This document shows positions 12,003 through 23,395 of a stretch of DNA of 64,000 bases, one piece after another. The stretch lies in contig OZ024935.1 in assembly GCA_964017235.1 (NCBI GenBank), positions 4,030,001 through 4,094,000 on the forward strand, read 5' to 3'. Numbering within the stretch: position 1 is the stretch's first letter; the number at the start of each line of letters is the position of its first letter. Under the pieces are notes generated by a model. The model saw only the letters and a list, made by a program, of their open reading frames with translations, was not told where the DNA came from and did no database searches. Source of the DNA: Sabellastarte sp. h YS-2021 (taxonomy: Eukaryota; Annelida; Polychaeta; Sabellida; Sabellidae). The position numbers were made by a program, and so were the translations under genes.

Positions 12003-13206
12003 TTTTTATTGCCACTCCGCCCTTGTGATTTTGTGATTGGGGATTCTTCGACACTCATGTCACTGTCACTATAACTTAATGGATCATATTTGTTGTATTA
12101 TGTAATAGGATCATTAGATCCTTTTTGCTGTTTAGTCAAATATACTTTGCTTTAGCTTATTTTCAATTTAATGGGGTCATTTTGAGATGCACTTGTCTGA
12201 CTCGATGCACTGGTTTTCTTCACTTTATTTATCTGTTTCTCAACTGTGCACTTTTTTGGTTGTTTTGTGACTTGTGGCCAAGTCATTTCTGTTTGTGTTT
12301 CTACGTTCACTGTTTTCACCACAGGTTTAGTTGCTGCAGCTGCTTGGGTATATGTTGTTTTCACAGAATTGAATATGTCCATTTGTTTCTTGGCATCTGT
12401 ATAAGAAATTCCTCTTTCTGCCTTGATTCTTTGAATTTCCTCTTTCCATTTTGGACATGTTTTATCATTAGAGGCATGGTTTCCTTGGCAATTCACACAT
12501 TTTGCTTTGTTCGTGCATTCTTGAGAGTCTGTGTGATCTTCTTTCCCACATTTATTGCAAACTTCATTTTTCCTACAATTGAATTTAGTGTGACCAAACT
12601 TTTGACACTTACAGCATCTGATGGGATTTGGGATGAATTGCGACACAGCCACCCTGTAGTAACCCACCCTGATGCATTTTGGCAAGGTCTGGCTCTGGAA
12701 TGTCAATATAAATGTCCCTGTTGGTTTCCATTGTCCATCCCTGAATACCGATATCCTGTCCAGCTTTATGACACCTTCATCTTTTAATCCTTCTAATATT
12801 TCCTCATCAAAACATTTTTTTGTATCCGGGCATCTAATGACACCTTTCTTTGTGTTCAGGCTGTAGTGTGGTGATACAATGATGGGATAACATTGTCCAT
12901 AGTCAAGTTCAATTTGACTGTTTTCAGTAGTTTGCTGCTTTGAGCTTCCTTGTCAACTTCAATTAAAATTTCTTCATTCCTTAATTTCTTAATATTCAAA
13001 GGATCAGACCCTAAAACAGCAACAAATGGCGACAGTTTAGACAAGGGTCTCTCATTATCTGTGCCTTTTATCAACAAAAAATGTGGCCAAGAACAAATTG
13101 GTGCAGAATCCAAGCTCGTAGTTAAAACATCAGTTCTAGTAAATTTCCTATCGGTCATTTGAGAGTGTTGAGTAGCCATATGAAAATAATAATTATTCAT
13201 TGCCAA
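12003..13206 (-). pseudogene. LINE ORF1 (zinc-knuckle Gag-like), copy 1
   Basis: The region starts near 13206 or at the following Met (MATQHSQMTDRK) and codes for an RNA-binding-type protein with three C-terminal zinc knuckles (CCKCQKFGHTKFNC, then CNKCGKEDHTDSQEC, then CVNCQGNH...C). A frame break lies between 12856 and 12706. A nonsense codon at 12152-12154 interrupts the tail, which otherwise continues to about 12003 and overlaps the ORF2 start. A long open frame on the opposite strand (12125-12787) is only the shadow of this ORF. Confidence 0.85.
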
Positions 13207-13705
13207 TGCTCTCCACCACCCTTCGAGCCCAACAAGGGGATATCATAATAGTGTGGAGCTGAGCCCTGCACACTGATATCAGAGATACATTAGCAACATA
13301 CTCAAAGACCACAAAAGTGAACCTTGATTGACCTGTTAAGCAGCTGCCTTCTAGATACTCCAAACAAAAGCACAAATCAAACACTAGCAGAATACAACAA
13401 TCAAGTACAACAGTAAAAACCATTAGAAACAACAAGCCATCACTAATTGGGAGCACTAGGGCTTAGCACTACCAGCCGACTGATTAAGCCAGGCCATCTT
13501 AACCTTCCAACTAAGTGAAATTGAGGCCAAAGCTGTGTATTGCCTCCTCAATGCCGCAACAAAGAATTGACTCAACAGCCAGGACACTCTCTTCCACTGA
13601 CACGGATCACAACCCACGGCAAACAGGCTGCCCCCAATTAGTCGCCTCTTACAACACGAAGGATACATTGGGCCTGTTCTACATCTCCGGACCCACAGAG
13701 GGCCC

Positions 13706-14500
13706 GTATTATCAGAAAAGAAAGAGTTAGCCTCAAGGTTCAATAGTCAATGTTACATTGTATTAGTTCTTATGAACATATCAACATTCATTACTTGATC
13801 TAGTTGACCATTAAGAACTGACAGTGACAATTTACAAAACCAGCTGGTCAAAACACACTATAAAAGACTCAGTGTGTTAGGCTCTTTTATATTTGGCTAC
13901 ACTGCTGCCAATATTGAAAGTAAGCAGGTTTAAATTACCAAATGTTTAAGCACAATGGTTCAGCACCAGGATGTAGAGTTTAATACACTGGAGATCTGAA
14001 CTAAGCACATACTGATCTGAACTAAGCACACACTAAACACACACACATCCTTTAAGGCGCTTATGTCCAAAAGGGGTAATCTAGATCCAGAAAGAGGTCA
14101 GTGTCAATGTTAGCATCTGATAGGGGAGACAGGCTATAGTGGAGGTTAAGCTAATCTGAATAGGTAACTAACAGCATATATAAGTAGCAATATAACAACA
14201 TCTGAAGAGACATTTTGCTGTATATTCTGATTATATATATTTTGATATATTTATTGTATATGTGTATTGCTGCAAATTTGAGTTGACACATTTCTCTTTG
14301 TTGAATAGTATATAACTCCTAAATATTCTGGACTTAGGTAGGCATATGGATAGCAGGACATTGACATTTAATTTGAAATGCTGCCATATCTATACTGAAT
14401 ATAGTTGGAATAAGTAAGCAGTTTCCTAATTTTACTGAACCAACTGGTCAAAGTATTATTTAATAGTAAATGACATCTCCTACTCATTTCTGTATGTTGT
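13706..14500. other. Unique-looking spacer
   Basis: Moderately AT-rich, with a short ACACACAC-type stretch near 14035. I see no gene or recognisable repeat. Confidence 0.45.
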
Positions 14501-14504
14501 CAGA

Positions 14505-15791
14505 TGTCGCAGAGTTTTGAAAAGAAGAACAGTTTTAGTGATGACAGTTTTTCACCACAATCACTGACAAATCACCAGATCTTGCAGCCTTTGGTTCATC
14601 AAACACCCAGTGAAGATGAAGGGTTTAGTGGTGAACAGCCCCACGTGTAAAAATTGGAAATCTGGATACAAATGGCATAGACACTGCAGAAGAAAAATCG
14701 AATGACTCCAGTGTTCTTTCATACCAACAGGTATGAAGCTTAATAATATATCAGTATAAAACTGTTAGCAATATAGTAGTATGCTTGTTTTAAGGTTCAT
14801 CAATTTTCTCATCAATGTTGGTTGTTTGATAAAAGTAACCTGTATAAAGTTTCAGCTAAAGCATTACAGTCAACTGGACTTGCCAACAAGATATCTACCA
14901 GTGGAAGTTAGACTGAGATTAGTGCTGGTCCAAGTGATTTGTCAGCTGTACAGTCCACTGGACTAGTTAGTCAATCTACTGTCAGTGTAAGTCAGGCTGT
15001 CACTCTTTCCAGTGAGATGCCTGTGTTGCAGTCTACTGGCCAGGCCACCCAGCCTGCTGCTAGTTAGGCGCCACTGCCGGTTCCAGTGAGATGAGAGTTC
15101 TACAGCCAACTGGGCCGGCTATTCAACTTTTTGCCAGCCACACCTTCTTCTACCTGCATCAGTTAGATCCACCAGACTGGTCAGTAAGAGTATCTCCAGT
15201 CAGATCTTTATCTTATTTGATTATCCCATGGAGGAAGGTGAAGTTTCTGATCATGACACTGCTATGCAATCCTTTTGCTGGTCTAAGAAAATAGCCAACT
15301 AGTAAAGTCTCAGTCAAGCTGCCATCAGATGACTGGTTGTGTTAAAAGATGGAGAAACTGAACATCACCCTGACAGAAGGCTACTCTACCTGTAGTTCTG
15401 ACACTTGTGGGGTATCGGCGGATCAGTTCATCAAGGTGCCACATACATAGAAATGGTATGTGTATGCTGAAGAGAAAAACTTTTCCCAGTCAAATGTGTA
15501 CTGTTGGTCCAATGAACCTGTGAAACACCCAATCCCTCAAGAATTGCTAGACAATCCCTGCCTGGATCATTGGCTTCCTGGTCTATAGTCCAGGAGACAC
15601 TAAGAAGATGGGAAAAGTCAGCTTCAGTCCAGTCATTTTTGTGCAACCAGGCAGCCGGCTTTGGCCACTGTGAAAAGATGTATGTTTGCCACATTAATGA
15701 TGAATCTTTGCAAAAAATCAAATGTGTAGCTGCATTGCTTATTGAGTTTCAGTTTAAGCAGTATTTGTACCATGGTTATGTATATATTTAA
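14505..15791 (+). pseudogene. Retroelement structural (gag-like) ORF remnant
   Basis: From MSQSFEKKNSFSDDSFSP at 14505 the coding sense continues with frame changes and stops. A Ser/Thr-rich stretch (14840-15080) repeats LQSTG and SSEMPVLQSTG words; then come YPMEEGEVSDHDTAM near 15220, KLPSDDWLC near 15320 and finally QETLRRWEKSA...CNQAAGF near 15590-15660. The last blocks look like a gag-type region I associate with bivalve and cnidarian retroelements, possibly of the tyrosine-recombinase (DIRS) class; that is recollection, not a search. At least one frameshift (14650) and stops near 14912 and 15065 are present. A possible GT donor lies after CAACAG at 14731. Confidence 0.4.
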
Positions 15792-16480
15792 GAATTGACT
15801 AAATGACAATGCCATATATGCTGTTTAAGAAAGTTCATTGCAGATGTATATAAACAGAAGCTTACTGATTTAAATGTGGAGTAATTGAAGCTATTTGGCA
15901 TTTGCAGAAGATTCCAAGACTTCATTCAGTACATCAATGGAAGCATCCAAAATAAATACCCAGGTAGTTATTTATCAATTGTAACTGCTAGTGCTGTCAC
16001 TCGCCACTGCAAATTAGCATTGAATATCGCCCATGTTGGCCAACTGAGTACCGACATATGTCAACTTCATAAACTCATCTCAAAATGAAACTATTCAGTT
16101 AATATATACAACAATATTGTTTTCTCACCTGTTTATACAATCTATTGTGACATATTTATATTTCAGTTGTTTATGCATTGTCAAATTTCAGTCAGTAAAT
16201 TAAAATAATTGTCTATTTCTGACAACATAAAATATTCTATATTGGCTATATTATAACACATACACCTCGTATAAATAAAATGACAATGTTTTCATACATC
16301 ATTTGTAAGCTTAAAGTCAATAACATTGACTGACAAAATTGAAAAGTAAAACAAAGATACTATTCCAAAACTACATTCAAGCTATGGTTTAATGCTTTAT
16401 TGATAGGTCATGTGACTTCATTTTTATGGACTATGTTATCAAAACGCCAAAAATATATTTCAAAATAAATGTCATGTATA
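15792..16480. other. Spacer, no gene recognised
   Basis: A 67-codon frame at 15885-16088 may be further debris of the preceding element. The remainder is AT-rich and featureless. Confidence 0.4.
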
Positions 16481-16764
16481 GTCTATGTAGCCTTGTATAG
16501 AATGTAGCAGAATGTTGGTAGTTTTGACCTCCCTACACCAGAGGCTGTCCCCCCTGCTGGTCGGTGGGTCAACCTACCTTCAATGTTACAAACTTTATTG
16601 CATTCTGTTAAATTAAATGTATATAAGCTCAAAACATTCATACTGTGTATGAATAGCACTGTATATATCCCTGACGGGGGGTTGTCTACCCTCGCCACCC
16701 CAGGGAATCTTTATGTACTCTATTCAAAAAGGGTAAATAAAAACAAGACCACTGCCGTGGTATG

Positions 16765-17691
16765 ATCTCCCGCCGCACTACATCAAAAAGTAGGTGAACA
16801 ACATATTTGACAAAACTCCTATATGGTTATCATTAAAAATTGACAAAGTAGCTATTACTCACTTAGCTATGGAGATACACTTCCAAAATAGTGACCATGT
16901 TGTAGCTGTGGATAGTAGCTGAACAACATATTGGAACAAAATTGTGTAGCTACAATACTTTTGAAGATATAAGCCATTTACTCATTATGGTTATCATCAA
17001 AGTAGCTATTACTCAGTTAGCTATGAAGTTAAAGCTGTGAAAATTCACAATACAGTATATCCAAAAGATAGGTGAACAACATATTCCACAAAAATCCTCT
17101 ATATTCAATAGTTTTTGAGTTATAAGTGACTTGCTCAATGGTCAAATGTTAAACTTAGTATAGCTATTACTCAGTTAGCTATGGTGCTACACCTTGGACA
17201 CCTCACCATGATATAGTACATGAAGGAGTTGTTGAACAACATATTTCAGGCCAATATTGTAAGTAACAGTTACAAAGACAAAATTAATTTACTCATTTTG
17301 TTCATTGTTAATAACAGAAAATAGCTATTACTCACTTAGCTATGAAGACACAACCCTAAAAATGGTACCATCTTGTAGGCATGGAGAAAGTAGCTGAACA
17401 ACGTATTTTACAGAAATACTTTAAATGCACTCGTTTTGGAGTTATGAGCACTTTACTCAAAGTAGCCACCATTGCTATTACTCACTTAGCTATGGTCCTA
17501 GGTGTGAAATAACAGCATCAAATGAAACGACATAAGCAATAAGGTCATAAAAACATTGAAAAGTCCAAGGAGAAACAACCAGTGTGATATACAGCCCTTT
17601 ATAAAAGCGTGACACACACTCAATAACACACGAACACACGCACACACTCACAGAATGCGTCTTATAATCTGCCGCCCGGCCGGCGGGAGAT
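16765..17691. mobile_element. Short element with inverted ends and internal repeat array
   Basis: An 11 bp word, ATCTCCCGCCG, at 16765-16775 is perfectly inverted at 17681-17691. Between them lies a diverged relative of the window's 155 bp satellite: about five units marked by GGTGAACAACATATT or AGCTGAACAACATATT at about 16791, 16915, 17064, 17230 and 17391, each followed by TAGCTATTACTCACTTAGCT-like words, then a CA-rich stretch and a GC-rich self-complementary patch (17671-17686). No ORF is present. The architecture resembles non-autonomous elements with internal minisatellites. Confidence 0.5.
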
Positions 17692-17959
17692 AATTATGTG
17701 AAAAAAAATAATAATACTTTATTAAAACATATTTGTTACTAAATATATGTCTGTATTTTAGGAAAAGAGGAAATGCTAAAATTTAATAGTGAGACAAATA
17801 TCAGAGAAATCAAGGAAGCTGACTGGATACTTATCAAAACTAAAGTTTTCAATGAGATTTAGATAGATATTTAAAATTTTTAGTGCAACAACACTAATGT
17901 GTTATACTGCACTATAAAAACTACTATAAATACAAAATAAAAAACACAAAATAATTTAA

Positions 17960-20900
17960 TTAAAACTTTTTAAACAGGCCACATTCTTTTAAATAATTTA
18001 TAATATTGTAAACATTTTCATTAAATAGCTCTTCCATCGTATTTATATCTCTATAATATTTTATTCTGGTGTCACGTAGGTCAATACAGTCTAATAGTAT
18101 ATGTTTCACTGTATCAGGACAATGACATGGAATGCACCAGGGCATATCTTCACCTTTCAACAGATAACTGTGAGTGAAATAGGTGTGTCCTATACGGGCT
18201 CGAGTTATAACTATTTCTTCCCTACGAGATAAACCTGTCCAAACATAAAAATCTCCTACTGTAGGGTTTATTTGGAATAGTTTGTTATCAGGACACTCAT
18301 TCCATTGAGCTTGCCACTTTTGTTTAAAAACACTATTTACATTCACTCTCAAGTCTGTATAGGGGACTTTCAAGTCTAAAACATTAAAATTCAAGGCCTG
18401 TTTGGCAAGCTCATCTGCTTTTTCATTGCCCTTTATGCCTACGTGACTAGGAACCCAAGCTAAAACCACTTTCTTATTCACTGACAAACAATCATTAAAA
18501 AGTTTTAAAATATCTTGAATAAAAGGATGATCACAGTTGTTACATTCAAGAGCCTGAAGACTAGATAAAGAGTCACTGAATATGATAAAATGATCCCAAT
18601 CACAATTTTTTACAACATTAAAAGCCATTTTAAGAGCCTGTAATTCAGCTGTGAATATACTAGCATTGCCAGGAAGTCTGACCTGGGCACTGAGGCCATC
18701 AGATGTAGCAGCTGCAGCAACCCTATTTTCTGTTTTCGATCCATCAGTATATATAGCCCTATGGTCAGAGTAATAGCCTTTTAACTCAGCAAATAGACTT
18801 TGAAACATACAATCATCACCAAGTTGTTTCTTTTGATGGGTGAGGAATAAGTCTATGTGAGGTTTCTGTGTAGTCCAGGGTGGGTCATCTGGCAATGACA
18901 CAGTCTGAATTAGATCCAGCTGAGGACAGACAGCAGACAAATCTTCCTCTACACGATGCCCAAAAGACCTTATTGCAGATGGTTTCTTGTCATACAAATC
19001 ATAATACTGGGGGTTAAAAACAGCATCATAAGCTGGATTATCAGGATTACTTCTCAATTTCAAAGCATACTGAATAGATAATTTATCAAACCTTAAATAC
19101 AAGGGTGGTTCATTTGCCTCTACATACAAGCTTTGCATTGGAGAAGTCCTGAAGGCTCCCAGGCATATTCTTAAGCCCTGGTTTTGAATGGGTTCCAATT
19201 TCTTAAGATAAGACTTACGAGCAGAACTAAAAACAGCACAACCATATTCCAATCTGGAACGAACAAATGAACGATAAAGTCTCATTAAAACACTTCTATC
19301 TGCTCCCCAATCCATTTTGGCAACTACTTTCAGTAGATTCATAGCTTTTTCACATTTCTGACGAATATAGTCAATGTGTGCCTTAAAATTCAGTTTACTG
19401 TCAAATATAATACCAAGGAACTTAGTTTGAGAAACAACAGGGATTTGTGAATTATATATTGTCAATGTTGGGTCTGGATGAAGTTTTCTTTTATACAAAA
19501 ATGCATGCAAACAGTTTTGGTTTTAGAAAATTTAAAACCATTTTCATCAGCCCATTTCTCTACTTTATTCAAACACAATTGAAGTTGCCTTTCTATTGAA
19601 GCCATATTTCTAGAAGAACAAGTGATTGAGAAATCATCAACAAAAAGAGACTTTTCAAAGCTAGCTGGAATCACATCAGCAATACTGTTAATCTTTAAAA
19701 TAAATAACGTAACAGAGAGGATGCTGCCCTGGGGTACACCCATCTCTTGCCCATGTATATCTGAATAAACGGATCCTAAACGAACTCTAAAAACTCTGTT
19801 TGATAAAAAATTCTGAATAAACATGGGCATTCGCCCCCTTAGGCCTACTTTATGTAGATCTCTTATAACGCCATACTTCCATACTGTATCGTAGGCTTTT
19901 TCTAAATCAAAAAATACAGAGACTACATGGTTGCCTTTTAAAAAGGAATCTCTAATAAAAGATTCAAGTCTTATTAATTGGTCTGTTGTAGTTCGACCTT
20001 TTCTAAAACCACTTTGATATTTTGTTAAAATATTATTTTTCTCAAGGAACCAAACTAATCTAGTATTAATCATTCTTTCCATGGTTTTGCATAAACAGCT
20101 CGTCAGGGAAATGGGGCGATAATTGGACGGGTTTTTTGGGTCTTTGCCTGGTTTAGGAATAGGTATTACAGTGGCCTCTTTCCAGCATTCAGGAATTTCA
20201 TCTGAAGCCCATATATCATTAAATATATCAAGTAACACCATAAGTGAGTCTCTTGGTAGATGTTTTAGCAGCTGATAATGGATCTCATCTGGACCAGTGG
20301 CTGTGTCATGAGACTTATTCATAGCATCACATAGTTCTCTAATGGTAAATGGTACATTGTAGTTTTCAAAGTTGTCTGTGTCAAAATCCAAGTGTTCTTT
20401 TTCAGTTTTCTCTTTATATTTTTGAAACTCTGTACGGTAATTGTTGCTGCTAGAATTCTTGCGGATTTATTCGGCCAACCTATTTGCTATATCAACTCTT
20501 TCTGTTATTTTTGTCCCATCATTATTTTCCAGATGGTGTATTGTGGTGTTACTTTGTTTGCCACTTATTTTCCTTATCATTTCCCATACCTTCTTTGCTG
20601 GTGTCTTTACATTTAGTTTTGATACATATTCATGCCATGATTTCCTTTTATTTTCTTTAATTATTTTACGAGCATTAGCTCGACAGTTTTTATATTCATT
20701 TATGTTATCTGATGTAGGATTTATACGGCATTTATCCATTGCATTTTGACAAGCTTTAACTGCTTTTTTGCATTCACTGTTGAACCATGGTTTGTAGCTA
20801 CCAGTGGACTGTCCAGTTGACTTTGGCACACATTTTGTTGCTATGTCATTTAACTTATCTAAAAATGCAGGAAACTTTTCTGTTATGTCAGTAAAATTAT

Positions 20901-21663
20901 GCCTATTAATATCCAGAGAACACTGAAGTTTGAATTTTGGCCAATCAGCCTTTTTAAGATTCCAACGAGGAACATTGTCCTTAGGCATACTCTTAACTAT
21001 ATCAATTAAAATAGGAAAATGGTCACTACCACACTGATCTGAATGGACCTGCCATGTAAAATCAAGAAAAACAGATGCAGAACATAAAGACAAATCTATT
21101 GAGGTGAATGAACCTGATGCAGGATGAAAGTAGGTAGGTGACTTATCATTAAGTAAACAAATGTCAGAGGATTCAAGTAGATGTTCCACCTTATAGCCTA
21201 AACTATTAGACGAGGAACAACCCCATAAATCACTATGTGCATTAAAATCACCAATAAATAGAAAAGGTGCAGGTAACTGGTTGACTAGATTTTCAAGATC
21301 AGTTTGTGCAACATTAAAACGTGGTGGAATATATACATTACATACAGTTATAGTTTTATGTAGAGATACTTTTACAGCAACTGCCTGCAGTTCTGTATCC
21401 AACTCAAGTTCCTCATGGGGTATACCTTTCTTAACAAAAATAGAGCAGCCACCAGTGGCTCTCCCATCTACTTCAGATATACAAGTTTTAAAATAGTGAT
21501 CAAAGCCTCTAATATTTACATTATCTGTTTCTTTAAAATGAGTTTCCTGCAATGCTAAAATGTAGGGTCTAAAATTTGAAATTAAATTTTTAATTTCTTC
21601 AAAGTTTGGCCTAAACCCACGACAGTTCCACTGTAGTATACTTTTATTTTTGTTTGGTTCCAT
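17960..21663 (-). pseudogene. LINE ORF2: endonuclease, reverse transcriptase, RNase H
   Basis: APE-type endonuclease: QWNCRGFRPN, LALQETHF, GDFNAHSDLWG, SIDLSLC, SDHFPI (residues about 10-250). Reverse transcriptase: PIPKPGK, NYRPISLTS, FRKGRTTTDQL, FFDLEKAYD, GVPQGSILS and the FVDD active-site box (about 19640-20230). RNase H: IYTDGSK, ELQALK, FSDSLSSL and WVPSHVGIKGNEKADELA (about 18390-18760), then a WCIPCHCPDTVKHIL Cys/His motif near the C terminus. Lesions: TAA at 20467-20469, where copy 1 has a sense codon, and a frameshift near 19490 just after the RT. The ORF2 ATG overlaps the end of ORF1 by 20 bases, an arrangement also kept in copy 1. Confidence 0.93.
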
Positions 21664-22965
21664 TATTTACATTTTTATTGCCACTCCGCCCTTGTGAATT
21701 TGTGATTGGGGATTCTTCGCAACTCATTTCACTGTCACTCAAAACATCATATTTATTGTATTGTTTAACTGGGTCATCAGATCCCTTATGCTGTTTGGTC
21801 AAATATACCTTGCTCTGGCTTATTTTCAATTTAATGGGGTCATTTTGAGATGCATTTGTCTGACTCGATGCACTGGTTTTATTTACTTTAGTTGTCTGTT
21901 TCTCAACCGCACACTTTTTGGGTTGTTTGGTACCTTCTGGCCATGTCATTTCTGTTTGTGTTGCTATGGTTGCTGTTTTCACCACGGGTTTGGTTGCTGC
22001 AGCTGCTTGGGCATAGGTTGATTTCACAGAATTAAATATATCCATTTGTTTCTTGGCTTCTGTATATGAAATCCCTCTTTCTGCCTTTATTCTCTGAATT
22101 TCCTTTTCTTCTTTCCATTTTGGACATTCTTTATCATTTGATGCATGCTTTCCTTGGCAATTTACGCATTTTGCTTCATTCCTACATTCTTGATAGTCTG
22201 TATGATCTTCTTGCCCACATTTTGTGCAAACTTCATTCTTTCTGCAAATGAATTTAGTGTGACCAAACTTTGACACTTATAGCATCTGATGGGATTTGGT
22301 ATGAACTGTGACACAGCAACCCTGTAGTAACCCACCCTGATGTATTTTGGCAAGGTCTGACTTTGGAATGTCAATATAAATGTCCCTGTTGGTTTCCTTT
22401 GTCCATCTCTAAATACTAATATCCTGTCCAGCTTTATGACACCTTCATCTTTTAGTCCATCTAATATCTCCTCATCAGAACAGTCTTTTATATCTGGGCA
22501 TCTAATGACCCCTTTCTTTGTGTTCAGGTTGTAGTGTGGTGATACAGTGATAGGGATAACGTGGTCCATAGTCAGGTTCAGTTTGGTCGTTTTCAATAGT
22601 TTGCTGCTTTGGTTTTCCTTGTCTAATTCAACCAAGATGTCTCCATTCCTTAATTTCTTCATATTACAGGGATCAGACCCAAGAACAGCAACAATGGCCT
22701 TGTTTACAGCAAATGGTGACAGTTTTGACAGAGGTCTCTCATTGTCTGTACCTTTTACTAACAGAAATCGCGGCCATGTACAAATCTGAACAGAATCCAA
22801 GTTCGAAGTCATGAAATCAGGCGAAGTTCTAATCCTTTTCCTATCAGTCATTTGGGTATTTTGTGTAGCCATAATGTTATAGTATTTATTCATTGCCAAT
22901 GTTCTCCACCCACCCTTCGAGCCCAACAAGGGGATATCATAATAGTGTGGAGCTGAGCCCTGCAC
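21644..22965 (-). pseudogene. LINE ORF1 (zinc-knuckle Gag-like), copy 2
   Basis: The likely start is the Met at 22872 (MATQNTQMTDRK), shared with copy 1, rather than 22965. Residues about 10-200 are an unassigned RNA-binding-type region; the three knuckles follow (CYKC..., CTKCGQEDH..., CVNCQGKH...), then a Lys/Thr/Ser-rich tail ending at 21644. A one-base deletion near 22270, inside the first knuckle, splits the frame; copy 1 retains the extra A at that place. As for related elements, the protein would coat the element RNA. The opposite-strand frames here are shadows. Confidence 0.9.
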
Positions 22966-23395
22966 ACTGATATCAGAGATACATCAGCAGTATACTCAAA
23001 GAACACAGACGTGAACCTTGATTGACCTGTTAAGCAGCCGCCTTCTAGATACTCCAAACAAAAGCACAAACCAAACACCAGCAAAATACAATCAAACAAC
23101 AGTATAAACCATTAGAATAAACAAGCCATCACTAATTTGGAGCACTAGGGCTTGGCACTACCAGCCGATTGATTAAGCCAGGCCATCTTAACCTTCCGAC
23201 TAAGTGAAATTGAGGCCAAAGCTGTGTATTGCCTCCTCAATGCCGCAACAAAGTATTGGCTCAACAGCCAGGACCCTCTCTTCCACTGACACGGATCGCA
23301 ACCCACGGCAAACAGGCTGCCCCCAATTAGTCGCCTCTTACGACACGCAGGAGGATACGTTGGGCCTATTCTACATCCCCGGACCCACAGGGGGA

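Larger units (their letters stand above)
10060..13705 (-). mobile_element. Non-LTR retrotransposon, copy 1 (3'-deleted)
   Basis: A minus-strand relative of the element at 17700-23395, collinear with it over the 5' leader, ORF1, endonuclease and first part of the reverse transcriptase. The 5' end near 13705 matches that of copy 2 near 23395 and contains the AAGAGGCGACTAATTGGGG word typical of such leaders. Homology fades between 10160 and 10060, inside the reverse transcriptase, so the C-terminal half of ORF2, the RNase H domain and the 3' UTR are gone. Loss of the 3' end is unusual for a LINE, which normally loses its 5' end, so a later deletion is likely. Confidence 0.9.
17700..23395 (-). 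mobile_element. Non-LTR retrotransposon, copy 2 (near full length)
   Basis: About 5.7 kb on the minus strand: 5' leader (23395-22900), ORF1, ORF2 and a 3' UTR to about 17700, where the minus strand reads AATAAAG then ATTATTATTTTTTTT, a plausible 3' tail. The domain order (CCHC ORF1; APE endonuclease, reverse transcriptase and RNase H in ORF2) places it in the I-like superfamily (I, Nimbus and relatives). ORF1 has one frameshift; ORF2 has one nonsense codon and one frameshift, so it is dead but young-looking. Its tail abuts the inverted end of the element at 16765-17691. No clear target-site duplication was found. Confidence 0.92.

Noticed and set aside
12125-12787. 220-codon plus-strand ORF rich in Phe and Cys
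   Set aside because: Exact shadow of the zinc-knuckle ORF1 on the minus strand; a similar shadow is seen over copy 2.
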